This document shows, piece after piece, positions 31,286 to 39,135 of a stretch of 64,000 bases of DNA. The notes under the pieces are model-generated. The model made no database searches. It was given only the letters and a program-made list of their open reading frames with translations, and was not told where the DNA came from. Each line of letters opens with the position of its first letter. The stretch's first letter is position 1. Source of the stretch: CAVZVW01 sp963778845 (GTDB lineage: Bacteria; Actinomycetota; Actinomycetes; Actinomycetales; Kineosporiaceae). Position numbers and translations under genes: made by a program. The stretch is from the NCBI GenBank assembly GCA_963778845.1, contig CAVZVW010000009.1:992001-1056000 (forward strand), given 5' to 3'.

Positions 31286-32088
31286 CAGACCCCGCATCGG
31301 TACAACGTCCGCCCGGCCATGAGCTCGGCAGTCACCGGCGTGCCGCAGACCCGGCACGGTAGGCCGGTTCGGCGGTAGACGTAGTGCGCATCGTCGGCGT
31401 CCACCGTGCGACTGCGGCGAGAGCGGTGCTCGGGCAGGGTGGTCACGATGCGTCCACGACGCAGGCCCTCGTGGAGAAGACCGGACAGGTCGGCCCAGAG
31501 GTCGTCCCACTGCTGCGGATCGAGGTCGTGCCCCGACCGGTAGGGGTCCAACCGCGCACGGAAGAGCGACTCCGCCCGGAACACGTTGCCGACGCCGGCG
31601 ACGACCGCCTGATCCATCAACAGCACGCCGATGGGCAGCCGTGAGCGCAGCACCCGCCGCTTCGACGCGGCAGGGTCGGCGTCCCGGCGCAGGGGGTCAG
31701 GCCCGAGCCTGGCGCTCACGGCGAGCCTCTCCGCCGTCGTGATCACCGAGCAGACCGTCGGCCCCCGAAGGTCCGCCCAGGCGCCCTCGCCCACCAGCCG
31801 CACCCGGACGGCGCCACGCGGGGGTGGCGCGTCGCCGTCCCCGAACGTCCAGCTCCCGATCAGACCCAGGTGGACGTGCAGCCACGCATGGGCTCGCTGC
31901 CCCGGCTCGCCGGCGAAACCGAGGAAGAGGTGCTTGCCGTGCGCCTGCGACGACGCGAGGACCTGGCCGTCGAGAAGGGCTGCGCCGGCGGCGAACCGAC
32001 CTTGGGGGCTGGTAGCCGCCACGCGGCGCCCGCCGAGGAGCCGGCGATGGACCCGCGCGTGGCCGTGGATCGTGTGGCCCTCCGGCAT
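31270..32088 (-). CDS. nei: endonuclease VIII / formamidopyrimidine-DNA glycosylase family (Nei2-like)
   Basis: A 272-residue DNA repair glycosylase-lyase. The catalytic N-terminus MPEGHTIHGHARVH (Pro2, Glu3) is intact, the H2TH region includes LLMDQAVVAGVGNVFRAE, and a zinc finger CRVCGTPV...YRCGVCQ closes the protein. Pro-Glu-Gly-His is the Nei rather than Fpg signature. It excises oxidised pyrimidines. The rpiB stop lies only 2 nt upstream of its start, a pairing frequent in actinobacteria, so the two form an operon. Confidence 0.93.
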   Translation of the reverse strand: MPEGHTIHGHARVHRRLLGGRRVAATSPQGRFAAGAALLDGQVLASSQAHGKHLFLGFAGEPGQRAHAWLHVHLGLIGSWTFGDGDAPPPRGAVRVRLVGEGAWADLRGPTVCSVITTAERLAVSARLGPDPLRRDADPAASKRRVLRSRLPIGVLLMDQAVVAGVGNVFRAESLFRARLDPYRSGHDLDPQQWDDLWADLSGLLHEGLRRGRIVTTLPEHRSRRSRTVDADDAHYVYRRTGLPCRVCGTPVTAELMAGRTLYRCGVCQAPT

Positions 32089-32090
32089 GG

Positions 32091-32612
32091 CTACTCCCCC
32101 GCGACGTGCGGACTCCCCGAAAGTGGGGGCAGCACACCGGAGGCCTCGTACTCGGTGAGCATCGCGATGCGCCTGGCGTGTCGCGCATCGGCGCTGAAGG
32201 GCTCGGCGAGGAAGGCGTCGACCAAGGCCGTCGCCTCGGCGATGTCGTGCATGCGCGCACCGATCGAGACCACGGTGGCGTCATTGTGCTGGCGCGCCAG
32301 CCGCGCCGTCTCGACGCTCCACGCGAGCGCACACCGCACGCCGCGCACCTTGTTGGCGGCGATCTGCTCACCGTTTCCAGACCCGCCGATCACGACTCCG
32401 AGTGCGTCGTTGCCCCCAGTCGGCCCCTGGGATGCGGCCCTTTCGGCGGCGACCCCCTCGGCCGCGCGCAGGCAGAAGGCCGGGTAGTCGTCGGCCGGGT
32501 CGTACGCCGTCGGCCCATGGTCGACGACCACATGGCCGACCGAGCCAAGGTGCTCAGCCAGGTGCTGCTTGAGCTCGAACCCGGCGTGGTCGGACCCCAG
32601 GTGCACGCGCAT
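32091..32612 (-). CDS. rpiB: ribose-5-phosphate isomerase B
   Basis: A 173-residue isomerase of the pentose phosphate pathway. It begins MRVHLGSDHAGFELKQHLAE with the substrate-binding Asp-His pair, has the anion-hole loop GVVIGGSGNGEQIAANKVRG and the conserved HNDATVVSIGARM. The active-site base is in the GSGNG loop; many RpiB have Cys there, and actinobacterial enzymes use Ser/Glu chemistry, consistent with this sequence. ATG at 32612; the longer frame upstream reads into the repeat patch. Confidence 0.93.
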   Translation of the reverse strand: MRVHLGSDHAGFELKQHLAEHLGSVGHVVVDHGPTAYDPADDYPAFCLRAAEGVAAERAASQGPTGGNDALGVVIGGSGNGEQIAANKVRGVRCALAWSVETARLARQHNDATVVSIGARMHDIAEATALVDAFLAEPFSADARHARRIAMLTEYEASGVLPPLSGSPHVAGE

Positions 32613-32719
32613 CTGCGCAGTGTGGCAGCCACAAGCCATGGCGGTCTTCCCGAGGGTCGACGGTCGTCGCGGCTGCTGACGAGGTCGGGCGGGGGCGGCT
32701 GCGCCGGGCGCACCGCCAA

Positions 32720-32774
32720 GGAGCACCACAGGAGCACGACAGGAGCACCACGGGAGCACCACAGGGGGCACCGC
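32720..32774. repeat. 11-bp tandem repeat, four to five copies
   Basis: GGAGCACCACA-type units start at 32720, 32731, 32742 and 32753, with a degenerate fifth at 32764. The period of 11 is close to one helical turn, so the units face the same side of the DNA. They lie about 110-160 bp upstream of rpiB. Confidence 0.7.
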
Positions 32775-32831
32775 CACGGTGGGTGGCACCACCGGAGCAC
32801 ACAGGACGACGCACATGAGGCGTCACGGGCG

Positions 32832-32878
32832 CCGGGGATTGTTGCGCGCTGCTTTGCATTGCGCGCACATCCGCAACA
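32832..32878 (-). repeat. inverted copy of the 58-bp intergenic repeat
   Basis: On the minus strand this begins GTTGCGGATGTGCGCGCAAT and continues with GCAAAGC and a C-rich end, matching the direct copies at 33011-33177 through most of its length. It lies about 150 bp from the array, in opposite orientation. Confidence 0.65.
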
Positions 32879-33010
32879 CTCACGCCCAAGCCCGAGGTCA
32901 GGTCGGGTCGGTGATCTGCGTAGGTCCGCCCGGCCGGGGCCCCTTGGAGGCACGATCCCGACCGGAGCAAGCACGCGTGCAGAGCCGGACGGCGGCGCCC
33001 CACTCCCTTG

Positions 33011-33177
33011 TGGTGTTGCGGATCCGCATGCAATGCAAGCGTGTCGCGCCCAACCCGGCGCCCGAGCTGGTGTTGCGGATCTGCGTCCAGAGCCAAGCAT
33101 GTCGCGCCCAACCCCGCGCCCGAGCTGGTGTTGCGGATCTGCGTGCAATGCAAAGCATCCCGCGCCCAACCCCGGCT
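33011..33177 (+). repeat. three direct copies of a 57-58 bp intergenic repeat
   Basis: Units start at 33011, 33068 and 33126. Each begins TGGTGTTGCGGATC, has a variable GCAATGCAA-like middle and ends CGCGCCCAACCC before the next GCCCGAGC link. Copies differ mostly in the middle. The head-to-tail arrangement plus an inverted copy is typical of chromosomal repeat families in high-GC actinomycetes. The spacing and lack of unique spacers exclude a CRISPR array. Confidence 0.75.
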
Positions 33178-33277
33178 CCCACAACGCCGGGACCCTCGCC
33201 GGGTGGCGGCCGGCGAGCGCTGGCGCTCCGCCGCCGCCGCGGCCGCGGGGCCGCAGGCGCTTGAGCGCAGAGCCCAG

Positions 33278-33889
33278 TCAGGAGTCGAAAATGGGCCGCT
33301 CGGTCCGCGTCCGTTTGATCTCGAAGAAGCCGGGGGTCGAGGCGACCAGGAGGGCGCCGTCCCACAGCCGCACCGCGGCCTCCCCCGTGGGAGCAGGGGT
33401 GACCACGGGCCCGAAGAAGGCAACCCCGTTGACGGCGATCACGGGCGTTCCGACGTCCATGCCGACAAGCCCGATCCCCTCCTCGTGGCTGGCCCGCAGC
33501 TGCGCGTCGAAGTCCTCCGACGTTGCGTAGCGGGCGAGCTCGAGGGGCAGGCGGACGTCGGCGAGGGCGCCCGCGATCATCTCGGGGACGTCCTTCTGCC
33601 CGCCGGGGTGGATCCGGGTGCCCATCGCGTCGTACAGGGCCTTGACGTACTTCTCGCCGTGCAGCTCCTGGGCCGCGATGATCACCCGGACCGGCCCCCA
33701 GGCCTGGTCCATCAGCTCGCGGTAGGTGTCCGACAGCTCGCGGCCCTCGTTGAGCACCGCAAGGCTCATCACGTGCCAGTGCACGTCCACCGGGCGGAAC
33801 CGCTGCACCTCCTCCATCCACCGCGAGGTCAGCCAGGCCCACGGGCATAGGGGGTCGAACCAGAAGTCGGCAACGTCGCGCTCGCTCAC
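33278..33889 (-). CDS. DsbA-family protein, mycothiol-dependent nitroreductase-like (Rv2466c group)
   Basis: A 203-residue thioredoxin-fold protein with an inserted helical domain. It begins DVADFWFDPLCPWAWLTSRW, and continues VHWHVMSLAVLNEGRE, AWGPVRVIIAAQELHG, GTPVIAVNGVAFFGPVV and FFEIKRTRTERP, matching the Rv2466c family of mycothiol-linked reductases. The M. tuberculosis protein has CPWC; here the second Cys is Ala (CPWA), leaving a monothiol site that would depend on external mycothiol. ATG at 33889. It is divergent from pepN. Confidence 0.85.
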   Translation of the reverse strand: MSERDVADFWFDPLCPWAWLTSRWMEEVQRFRPVDVHWHVMSLAVLNEGRELSDTYRELMDQAWGPVRVIIAAQELHGEKYVKALYDAMGTRIHPGGQKDVPEMIAGALADVRLPLELARYATSEDFDAQLRASHEEGIGLVGMDVGTPVIAVNGVAFFGPVVTPAPTGEAAVRLWDGALLVASTPGFFEIKRTRTERPIFDS

Positions 33890-34066
33890 GAAGGGTCTCG
33901 TCTCCTCCCGGGCCGGCCTGGCGCCGTCCGTCCTGGAGTGTGCAACGCCGAGCGAGGGGACTCATTCCCTCCCAGCCTGCCGCCGATTCACTGGACGTCG
34001 CCGAGACGGGTCGAGGCGGAGGGTGGAAGGATCGGCGCGTCCGACTGACGACGGCGAGGAGCAGCT

Positions 34067-36616
34067 GTGCCCGGCACGAACCTGACCCGCGAGGAGGCCG
34101 CTGTCCGTGCGGCGATGGTGCGGGTGGACAGCTACGACGTCGACCTCGACCTCGGCGTCGACGAGCAGACCTTCCGGTCGACGACCGTGGCTCGGTTCGG
34201 ATGCGACGAACCCGGGGCCTCGACGTTCATCGACCTGATCGCACCGACGGTGCTCGAGGTGAGGCTCAACGGCGTCCCGCTCGCTGTCGACCAGGTCGTC
34301 TCGGAGGGTCGCGTCGCGCTGCCGGCGCTCGCCGCCGTCAACGAGGTCGTGGTCGTCGCCGAGTGCGCCTACATGCATACCGGCGAAGGGCTGCACAGGT
34401 TCGTCGACCCGGTGGACAAAGAGGTCTACCTCTACAGCCAGTTCGAGGTGGCCGACGCGCGGAGGGTCTTCGCCTGCTTCGACCAGCCGGACCTCAAGGC
34501 CGTGCACACCTTCACGGTCACCGCCCCGGACCACTGGGTCGTGATCTCCGCACAGCCGACGCCCGAGCCATCTCCAGTTGGCGCTGGGCGCGCCACCTGG
34601 CGGTTCACCCCGACCCCGCGGCTCAGCACGTACGTCACGGCGGTCGTGGCCGGGCCCTACCACCGGGTCGGGGGCGAGATCACGAGTCGGGACGGGCGCA
34701 CGCTGCCCGCGTCCGTTCTGTGCCGGGCATCGTTGGCCGGCTACCTGGACGCCGATAACATCCTCGACGTCACCCGGCGGGGCTTCGCCTTCTACGAGGA
34801 GCTCTTCGACCGGGCCTACGCCTTCGACAAGTACGACCAGATCTTCGTCCCGGAGTTCAACGCCGGTGCCATGGAGAACGCCGGGGCGGTCACGTTCACC
34901 GAGGTCTATGTGTTCCGTTCGAAGGTGCCGGAGGCCACCATCGAGCGCCGGGCGCTGACGGTGCTGCACGAGCTCGCCCACATGTGGTTCGGCGACCTGG
35001 TGACCATGCGCTGGTGGGACGACCTCTGGCTCAACGAGTCGTTCGCGGAGTATGCGAGCACCCGGTGCCAGTCCGAGGCCACTCGGTGGACGAGCGCCTG
35101 GACCACGTTCGCGAGCGCGGAGAAGTCGTGGGCCTACCGTCAGGACCAGCTCGGGTCGACCCACCCGATCGTGGCTGACATCCGCGACCTCGCCGACGTC
35201 GAGGTCAACTTCGACGGCATCACCTACGCCAAGGGCGCCTCGGTCCTCAAGCAGCTCGTCCACTACGTGGGGCAGGACTGCTTCGACGAGGGGCTGCGCC
35301 AGTACTTCCGTAAGCACGAGTGGGGCAACACGACTCTGCACGACCTGCTTGCCGAGCTCGAGGCCACGAGCGGGCGCGACCTCGAGGCCTGGGCGGCGTC
35401 CTGGTTGCAGACCGCGGGCGTCAACACCCTCAGGCCCCGGCTGACCCAGCGGGGCGGCGTGATCGCCACAGCCGTAGTCGAACAGGCCGCCCAGCCCGGG
35501 CAGCCCACGCTGCGCCCTCATCGCCTGGCAGTCGGCTGCTACGACCTGGTCGAGGGCCGCCTTCGCCGCACCCGGCGCATCGAGCTCGACATCGACGGGC
35601 CGGACACACCCGTACCGGACCTCGTCGGCTCCGCGCAGCCGGCGCTCCTGCTGGTCAACGACGACGACCTGGCCTACGCGAAGGTCCGCCTGGACGAGGC
35701 GTCACTGGCCACGGCGGTAGCGCACCTGGGTGACTTCGAGGACTCGCTGCCGCGCACCCTGGTGTGGAGCGCTGCCTGGGACATGACCCGCGACGCGGAG
35801 ACCCGGCCGCGATCCTTCGTCGACCTGCTGCTCGGCAACATCACCTCGGTCGACGATCCCAGCGTCGCGCAGACGCTCCTGCGCCAGCTGTCCTCGACAC
35901 TCATGTTCTACGTCGCCCCGGAGGACCGAACGACGCTGACCGAGGACGCCGCCGAGCGGCTTCGGATCCTGGCCGGCGGGGCAGCCCCCGGCAGCGACGC
36001 CCAGCTGCTGTACCTCCGGGCGTTCACGGGTCACGCGAGCAACCCCGCCCACCTCGACACCCTGCAGGCCCTCCTGGACGGCACGGCGACCATGGACGGC
36101 TTCACCGTGGACACCGAGCGACGCTGGGAGCTGCTCTCGGCACTCGTGCTTGGCGGGCGCGCCGCTGAGGCCGACATCGACCGTGAGCTCGACTCCGACG
36201 ACACGGCGACCGGGCGCATCCACGCCGCCGCGGCCCGCGCCGCACTACCCACCCGAGAGGCGAAGGCCGCCGCGTGGAAGAGCGTCGTGGACGACGCCGA
36301 CCTGCCCAACGCCGTCCAGGCTGCGGTGATCGGTGGCTTCAGCCGGACGCACGACACGACGCTGCTCGAGCCGTTCGTCGAGCCGTACTTCGCCTGCCTG
36401 TCCCGCGTCTGGGCGGAGCGCACGAGCGAGATGGCCACGCAGATCGTAGTCGGGCTGTACCCGACCGTGCTCGCCAGCCAGGCGCTGCTCGACCGCACCC
36501 AGCAGTGGCTGGACGAGAACGGGTCCGAGCCTTCGCTGGCACGCCTGGTGGTCGAGAACCGCGACGGCGTCACCCGTGCCCTGCGAGCCCAGGCCCGAGA
36601 CCGGCTGCCCGCCTGA
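34067..36616 (+). CDS. pepN: aminopeptidase N (M1 family)
   Basis: An 849-residue zinc aminopeptidase of standard actinobacterial length. The exopeptidase loop GAMENAG is at residues 267-273 and the zinc site HELAHMWFGD at 301-310 with the third ligand Glu324 in WLNESFAE. The ERAP1-like C-terminal helical domain fills residues 530-845. It removes N-terminal residues from peptides in the cytoplasm. The GTG start at 34067 follows GAGGAGC. The gene ends at a block of palindromic repeats shared with the convergent malQ. Confidence 0.94.
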   Translation: MPGTNLTREEAAVRAAMVRVDSYDVDLDLGVDEQTFRSTTVARFGCDEPGASTFIDLIAPTVLEVRLNGVPLAVDQVVSEGRVALPALAAVNEVVVVAECAYMHTGEGLHRFVDPVDKEVYLYSQFEVADARRVFACFDQPDLKAVHTFTVTAPDHWVVISAQPTPEPSPVGAGRATWRFTPTPRLSTYVTAVVAGPYHRVGGEITSRDGRTLPASVLCRASLAGYLDADNILDVTRRGFAFYEELFDRAYAFDKYDQIFVPEFNAGAMENAGAVTFTEVYVFRSKVPEATIERRALTVLHELAHMWFGDLVTMRWWDDLWLNESFAEYASTRCQSEATRWTSAWTTFASAEKSWAYRQDQLGSTHPIVADIRDLADVEVNFDGITYAKGASVLKQLVHYVGQDCFDEGLRQYFRKHEWGNTTLHDLLAELEATSGRDLEAWAASWLQTAGVNTLRPRLTQRGGVIATAVVEQAAQPGQPTLRPHRLAVGCYDLVEGRLRRTRRIELDIDGPDTPVPDLVGSAQPALLLVNDDDLAYAKVRLDEASLATAVAHLGDFEDSLPRTLVWSAAWDMTRDAETRPRSFVDLLLGNITSVDDPSVAQTLLRQLSSTLMFYVAPEDRTTLTEDAAERLRILAGGAAPGSDAQLLYLRAFTGHASNPAHLDTLQALLDGTATMDGFTVDTERRWELLSALVLGGRAAEADIDRELDSDDTATGRIHAAAARAALPTREAKAAAWKSVVDDADLPNAVQAAVIGGFSRTHDTTLLEPFVEPYFACLSRVWAERTSEMATQIVVGLYPTVLASQALLDRTQQWLDENGSEPSLARLVVENRDGVTRALRAQARDRLPA

Positions 36617-36638
36617 CCCTTTCTTGATCGCCCTTTGT

Positions 36639-36765
36639 TGGCGCGGCGGCACACAGCGCCAGACAATCTGGCACTGCGGCACACCGCGCCAGATCGGCGG
36701 CCTTGGCGCGGTGGCACACTGCACCGAACTGTTTGGCACTGCGGCACACCGCGCCAGAAGGAACG
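36639..36765. repeat. four hairpin-forming repeat units between pepN and malQ
   Basis: Two exact 25-bp copies beginning TGGCACTGCGGCACACCGCG lie at 36669-36693 and 36734-36758, 65 bp apart. Diverged units (GCGCGG-C/T-GGCACAC type) lie before each. Each unit can fold as GCGG-CACA-CCGC inside TGGC/GCCA arms. They fill the space between converging genes and may act as transcription stops or mRNA stabilisers. Confidence 0.7.
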
Positions 36766-36772
36766 GGGTGGG

Positions 36773-39031
36773 CTAGCGGCCGTTCACCACCCGGGCCAGG
36801 GATGCGGCCCGCGGCAGTGCCATGACGTCCTCCAGGAGCAGCGGCTGGGCCACCCCGTCGGCCAGGGGCAGCCGCCAGTTCGGGTACTCGTCCTTGGTAC
36901 CCGGCTGGTTCTGTGCCCGCCGGTCGCCGACGGCGTCCGCGAGCGCCACCCCGAGCAGCCTGGCCGGCGTCCACGTGAGGAACCTGTGCAGCGCCTCGAC
37001 CTTCGCCCTCTCGGTCGGGTCCTCCCCGAGCAGACCGAGCTCGCGCAGCTGGGCCAGAGCCGCCGCCCGGTCGGCCTCGTCGGCCGCCGCCTCCTCCTCG
37101 ACGGCGCGGGTGAGCAGCCCCAGCCGCTGGCGCAGCTCGATGTGCTCACCCGTCAGGTAGCCCGCGGTCGGGGGCAGGTCGTGCGTCGTGACCGTCGCCA
37201 GGCAGAGCTCGCGCCACGACTCGGGGCGCAGGGGTCGACCGTTCCCGTCCTTCTCGAACCAGAAGATGGACGTTCCGAAGAGGCCACGCTCACGTAGGTA
37301 GTCCCGGGCCCACGGCTCGACCGTGCCGAGGTCCTCCCCCACGACGAACGCCCCGGCGCGCTGCGCCTCCAGGGCGAGGATGCCCACCAGCGCCTCGTGG
37401 TCGTAGCGCACATAGGTGCCCTCGGAGGGCCGCGCCCCATCCGGCACCCACCACAGCCGGAAGAGCCCCACGATGTGGTCGACCCGCAGCCCGCCGGCAT
37501 GGCGAAGGATCGTCCTGAGCATGTCGCGGTACGGCGCGTACCCGAGCTCGGCCAGCCGGTCCGGCCGCCAGGGGGGCTGGCTCCAGTTCTGCCCCTGCTG
37601 GTTGAAGGCGTCCGACGGGGCGCCCGCCGTCACCCCTGACGCCAGCACGTCGGCCAGTGCCCAGGCGTCGGCCCCGTGGGGGTGCACACCAACGGCGAGG
37701 TCGTGCACGATCCCGACCGTCATCCCCGACGCGCGAGCGAGGGACTGCGCCGCCGCGAGCTGCTCGTCGAGGCACCACTGCAGCCACATGAAGAAGTCGA
37801 TCCGCTCGACCAGCTCCTCACGCAGCTGCGCGACGCCCCTGGACCTCGGGTCACGCGCGTGGTCGGGCCACCGGGTCGCCGGCAGCCCCCACCGTTCGGC
37901 GAGCGCGCACCACGTCGCGAAGTCACGCAGGCCCTCGCCCTGCGCGGCCACGAACCCGGCATAGGCCGCCTGGCGCGAGGCGGTCCGCGGCTGGGCGAAG
38001 ACGATCTCGAGTGCGGCCTTCTTCGCCGCCCACACAGCATCGCGGTCGAGGTCGCCCGGCGAGGTGTTCATCGCCCGCATGGCCTCCGCGTGCCACTCCA
38101 CGATCGAGCGGTCGGTCAGCGGCAGGTAGGCGACCTCGGGGATGGACTCCACGCGCAGGTAGATCGGGTTCACGAAGCGCCGGGTCGTCGGCAGGTACGG
38201 TGACGGCTCCATCGGGGCGACCGGCTCCGCCGCGTGCAGCGGGTTGACGAGCACGAACCCCGCGCCGTGCTCGCGCGCGCTCCAGGCCGCGAGCTCGCCC
38301 AGGTCCGCCAGATCCCCCAGGCCCCAGGAGTCGCGCGAGCGCAGCGAGTACAGCTGCGTCATGAAGCCCCAGGCACGCCGCGCCGCGAGCGGCTCGGCCA
38401 GCTCCAGCCTCGCCGGTGTGACGACCAGCACGGCCGTGTGCTGCACGCCCCCGGCGCGCACGTGCAGGCGGTGCCACCCCAGCGGCAGCTCCGGCGGGAC
38501 GACGAACGTCGCCTCCCCGATCAACCGACCGCCGACCATCCGCGGTTCGACCCATCGTTCCTCCTGGGCGACGGCGACCCGTTCCCCCGCCTCGGTCGTG
38601 GCCCACACCTCCACACCGGTCCCATGGTCGACGTGGACGGCGAACGTTGCCCGCGCCTGGCTGCGCACCACGACGACGGGCGGCAGAACCCGCCGCCAGG
38701 GCCTCTCGCGCAGCTCGTGCAAAGCCGCCTCGACGGCGTCCGGCGTCGAGGTGTCGATGTCGAGCGCGGCCAGCACCGCGCGCACGGTCGCAGTGGAGAC
38801 CGTCGTGTGGCGCCCCTGCCAGTCCCAGAACTCCGTCGAGACGTTGCAGGCATGGGCGAGCTCGAGGAGCCGGGGGGACGGCGGGCCGCCGCCCTGCCAC
38901 GACGCCGCGGCGAAGGGCGTCATGACGGGCGCTCGCCCACCGGTGGTCTGCTCGTCGTCCACGTCTGCGCTTCCGGGCTCGGGGCTCTCGGCGATGGGAT
39001 GCTGCGTGCTCGAGGCGTCGCGGCAGGTCAT
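36773..39031 (-). CDS. malQ: 4-alpha-glucanotransferase (amylomaltase)
   Basis: A 752-residue GH77 enzyme that moves maltosyl units between glucans in glycogen and maltodextrin metabolism. Residues 40-210 are an N-terminal beta domain found in long actinobacterial MalQ. The catalytic barrel has SYL-type PSPYLPTTRRFVNPIYLRVE, GIVHDLAVGVHPHGAD, the nucleophile Asp in GLRVDHIVGLFRLWWVP, the acid Glu in VVGEDLGTV and the third Asp in TTHDLP. The first 36 residues are an acidic, probably disordered extension with good codon bias; ATG at 38923 is an alternative start. No other glycogen genes are adjacent. Confidence 0.92.
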   Translation of the reverse strand: MTCRDASSTQHPIAESPEPGSADVDDEQTTGGRAPVMTPFAAASWQGGGPPSPRLLELAHACNVSTEFWDWQGRHTTVSTATVRAVLAALDIDTSTPDAVEAALHELRERPWRRVLPPVVVVRSQARATFAVHVDHGTGVEVWATTEAGERVAVAQEERWVEPRMVGGRLIGEATFVVPPELPLGWHRLHVRAGGVQHTAVLVVTPARLELAEPLAARRAWGFMTQLYSLRSRDSWGLGDLADLGELAAWSAREHGAGFVLVNPLHAAEPVAPMEPSPYLPTTRRFVNPIYLRVESIPEVAYLPLTDRSIVEWHAEAMRAMNTSPGDLDRDAVWAAKKAALEIVFAQPRTASRQAAYAGFVAAQGEGLRDFATWCALAERWGLPATRWPDHARDPRSRGVAQLREELVERIDFFMWLQWCLDEQLAAAQSLARASGMTVGIVHDLAVGVHPHGADAWALADVLASGVTAGAPSDAFNQQGQNWSQPPWRPDRLAELGYAPYRDMLRTILRHAGGLRVDHIVGLFRLWWVPDGARPSEGTYVRYDHEALVGILALEAQRAGAFVVGEDLGTVEPWARDYLRERGLFGTSIFWFEKDGNGRPLRPESWRELCLATVTTHDLPPTAGYLTGEHIELRQRLGLLTRAVEEEAAADEADRAAALAQLRELGLLGEDPTERAKVEALHRFLTWTPARLLGVALADAVGDRRAQNQPGTKDEYPNWRLPLADGVAQPLLLEDVMALPRAASLARVVNGR

Positions 39032-39135
39032 GCACGGTGCGGCCGGCCGCGGGCGCCCTGCTGGGTGAATCCTGCCAGACGGGCCTCGGCGGCCGCGCCC
39101 GCCGCGCTGACAGGGGCGGCCCTACGCTGCCTGTC

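Larger units (their letters stand above)
32613..33277. other. 665-bp gene-free repeat patch
   Basis: No convincing gene lies between rpiB and the DsbA-like gene. The stretch holds an 11-bp tandem array and four copies of a 47-58 bp repeat, listed separately. Long open frames exist in several phases, but they translate to repeated low-complexity peptides with no initiation signal. The rpiB promoter should lie at its left end. Confidence 0.6.

Noticed and set aside
32832..33177. possible CRISPR array
   Set aside because: Only three direct units with no unique spacers of constant length, and variation lies inside the repeat; no cas gene is present.
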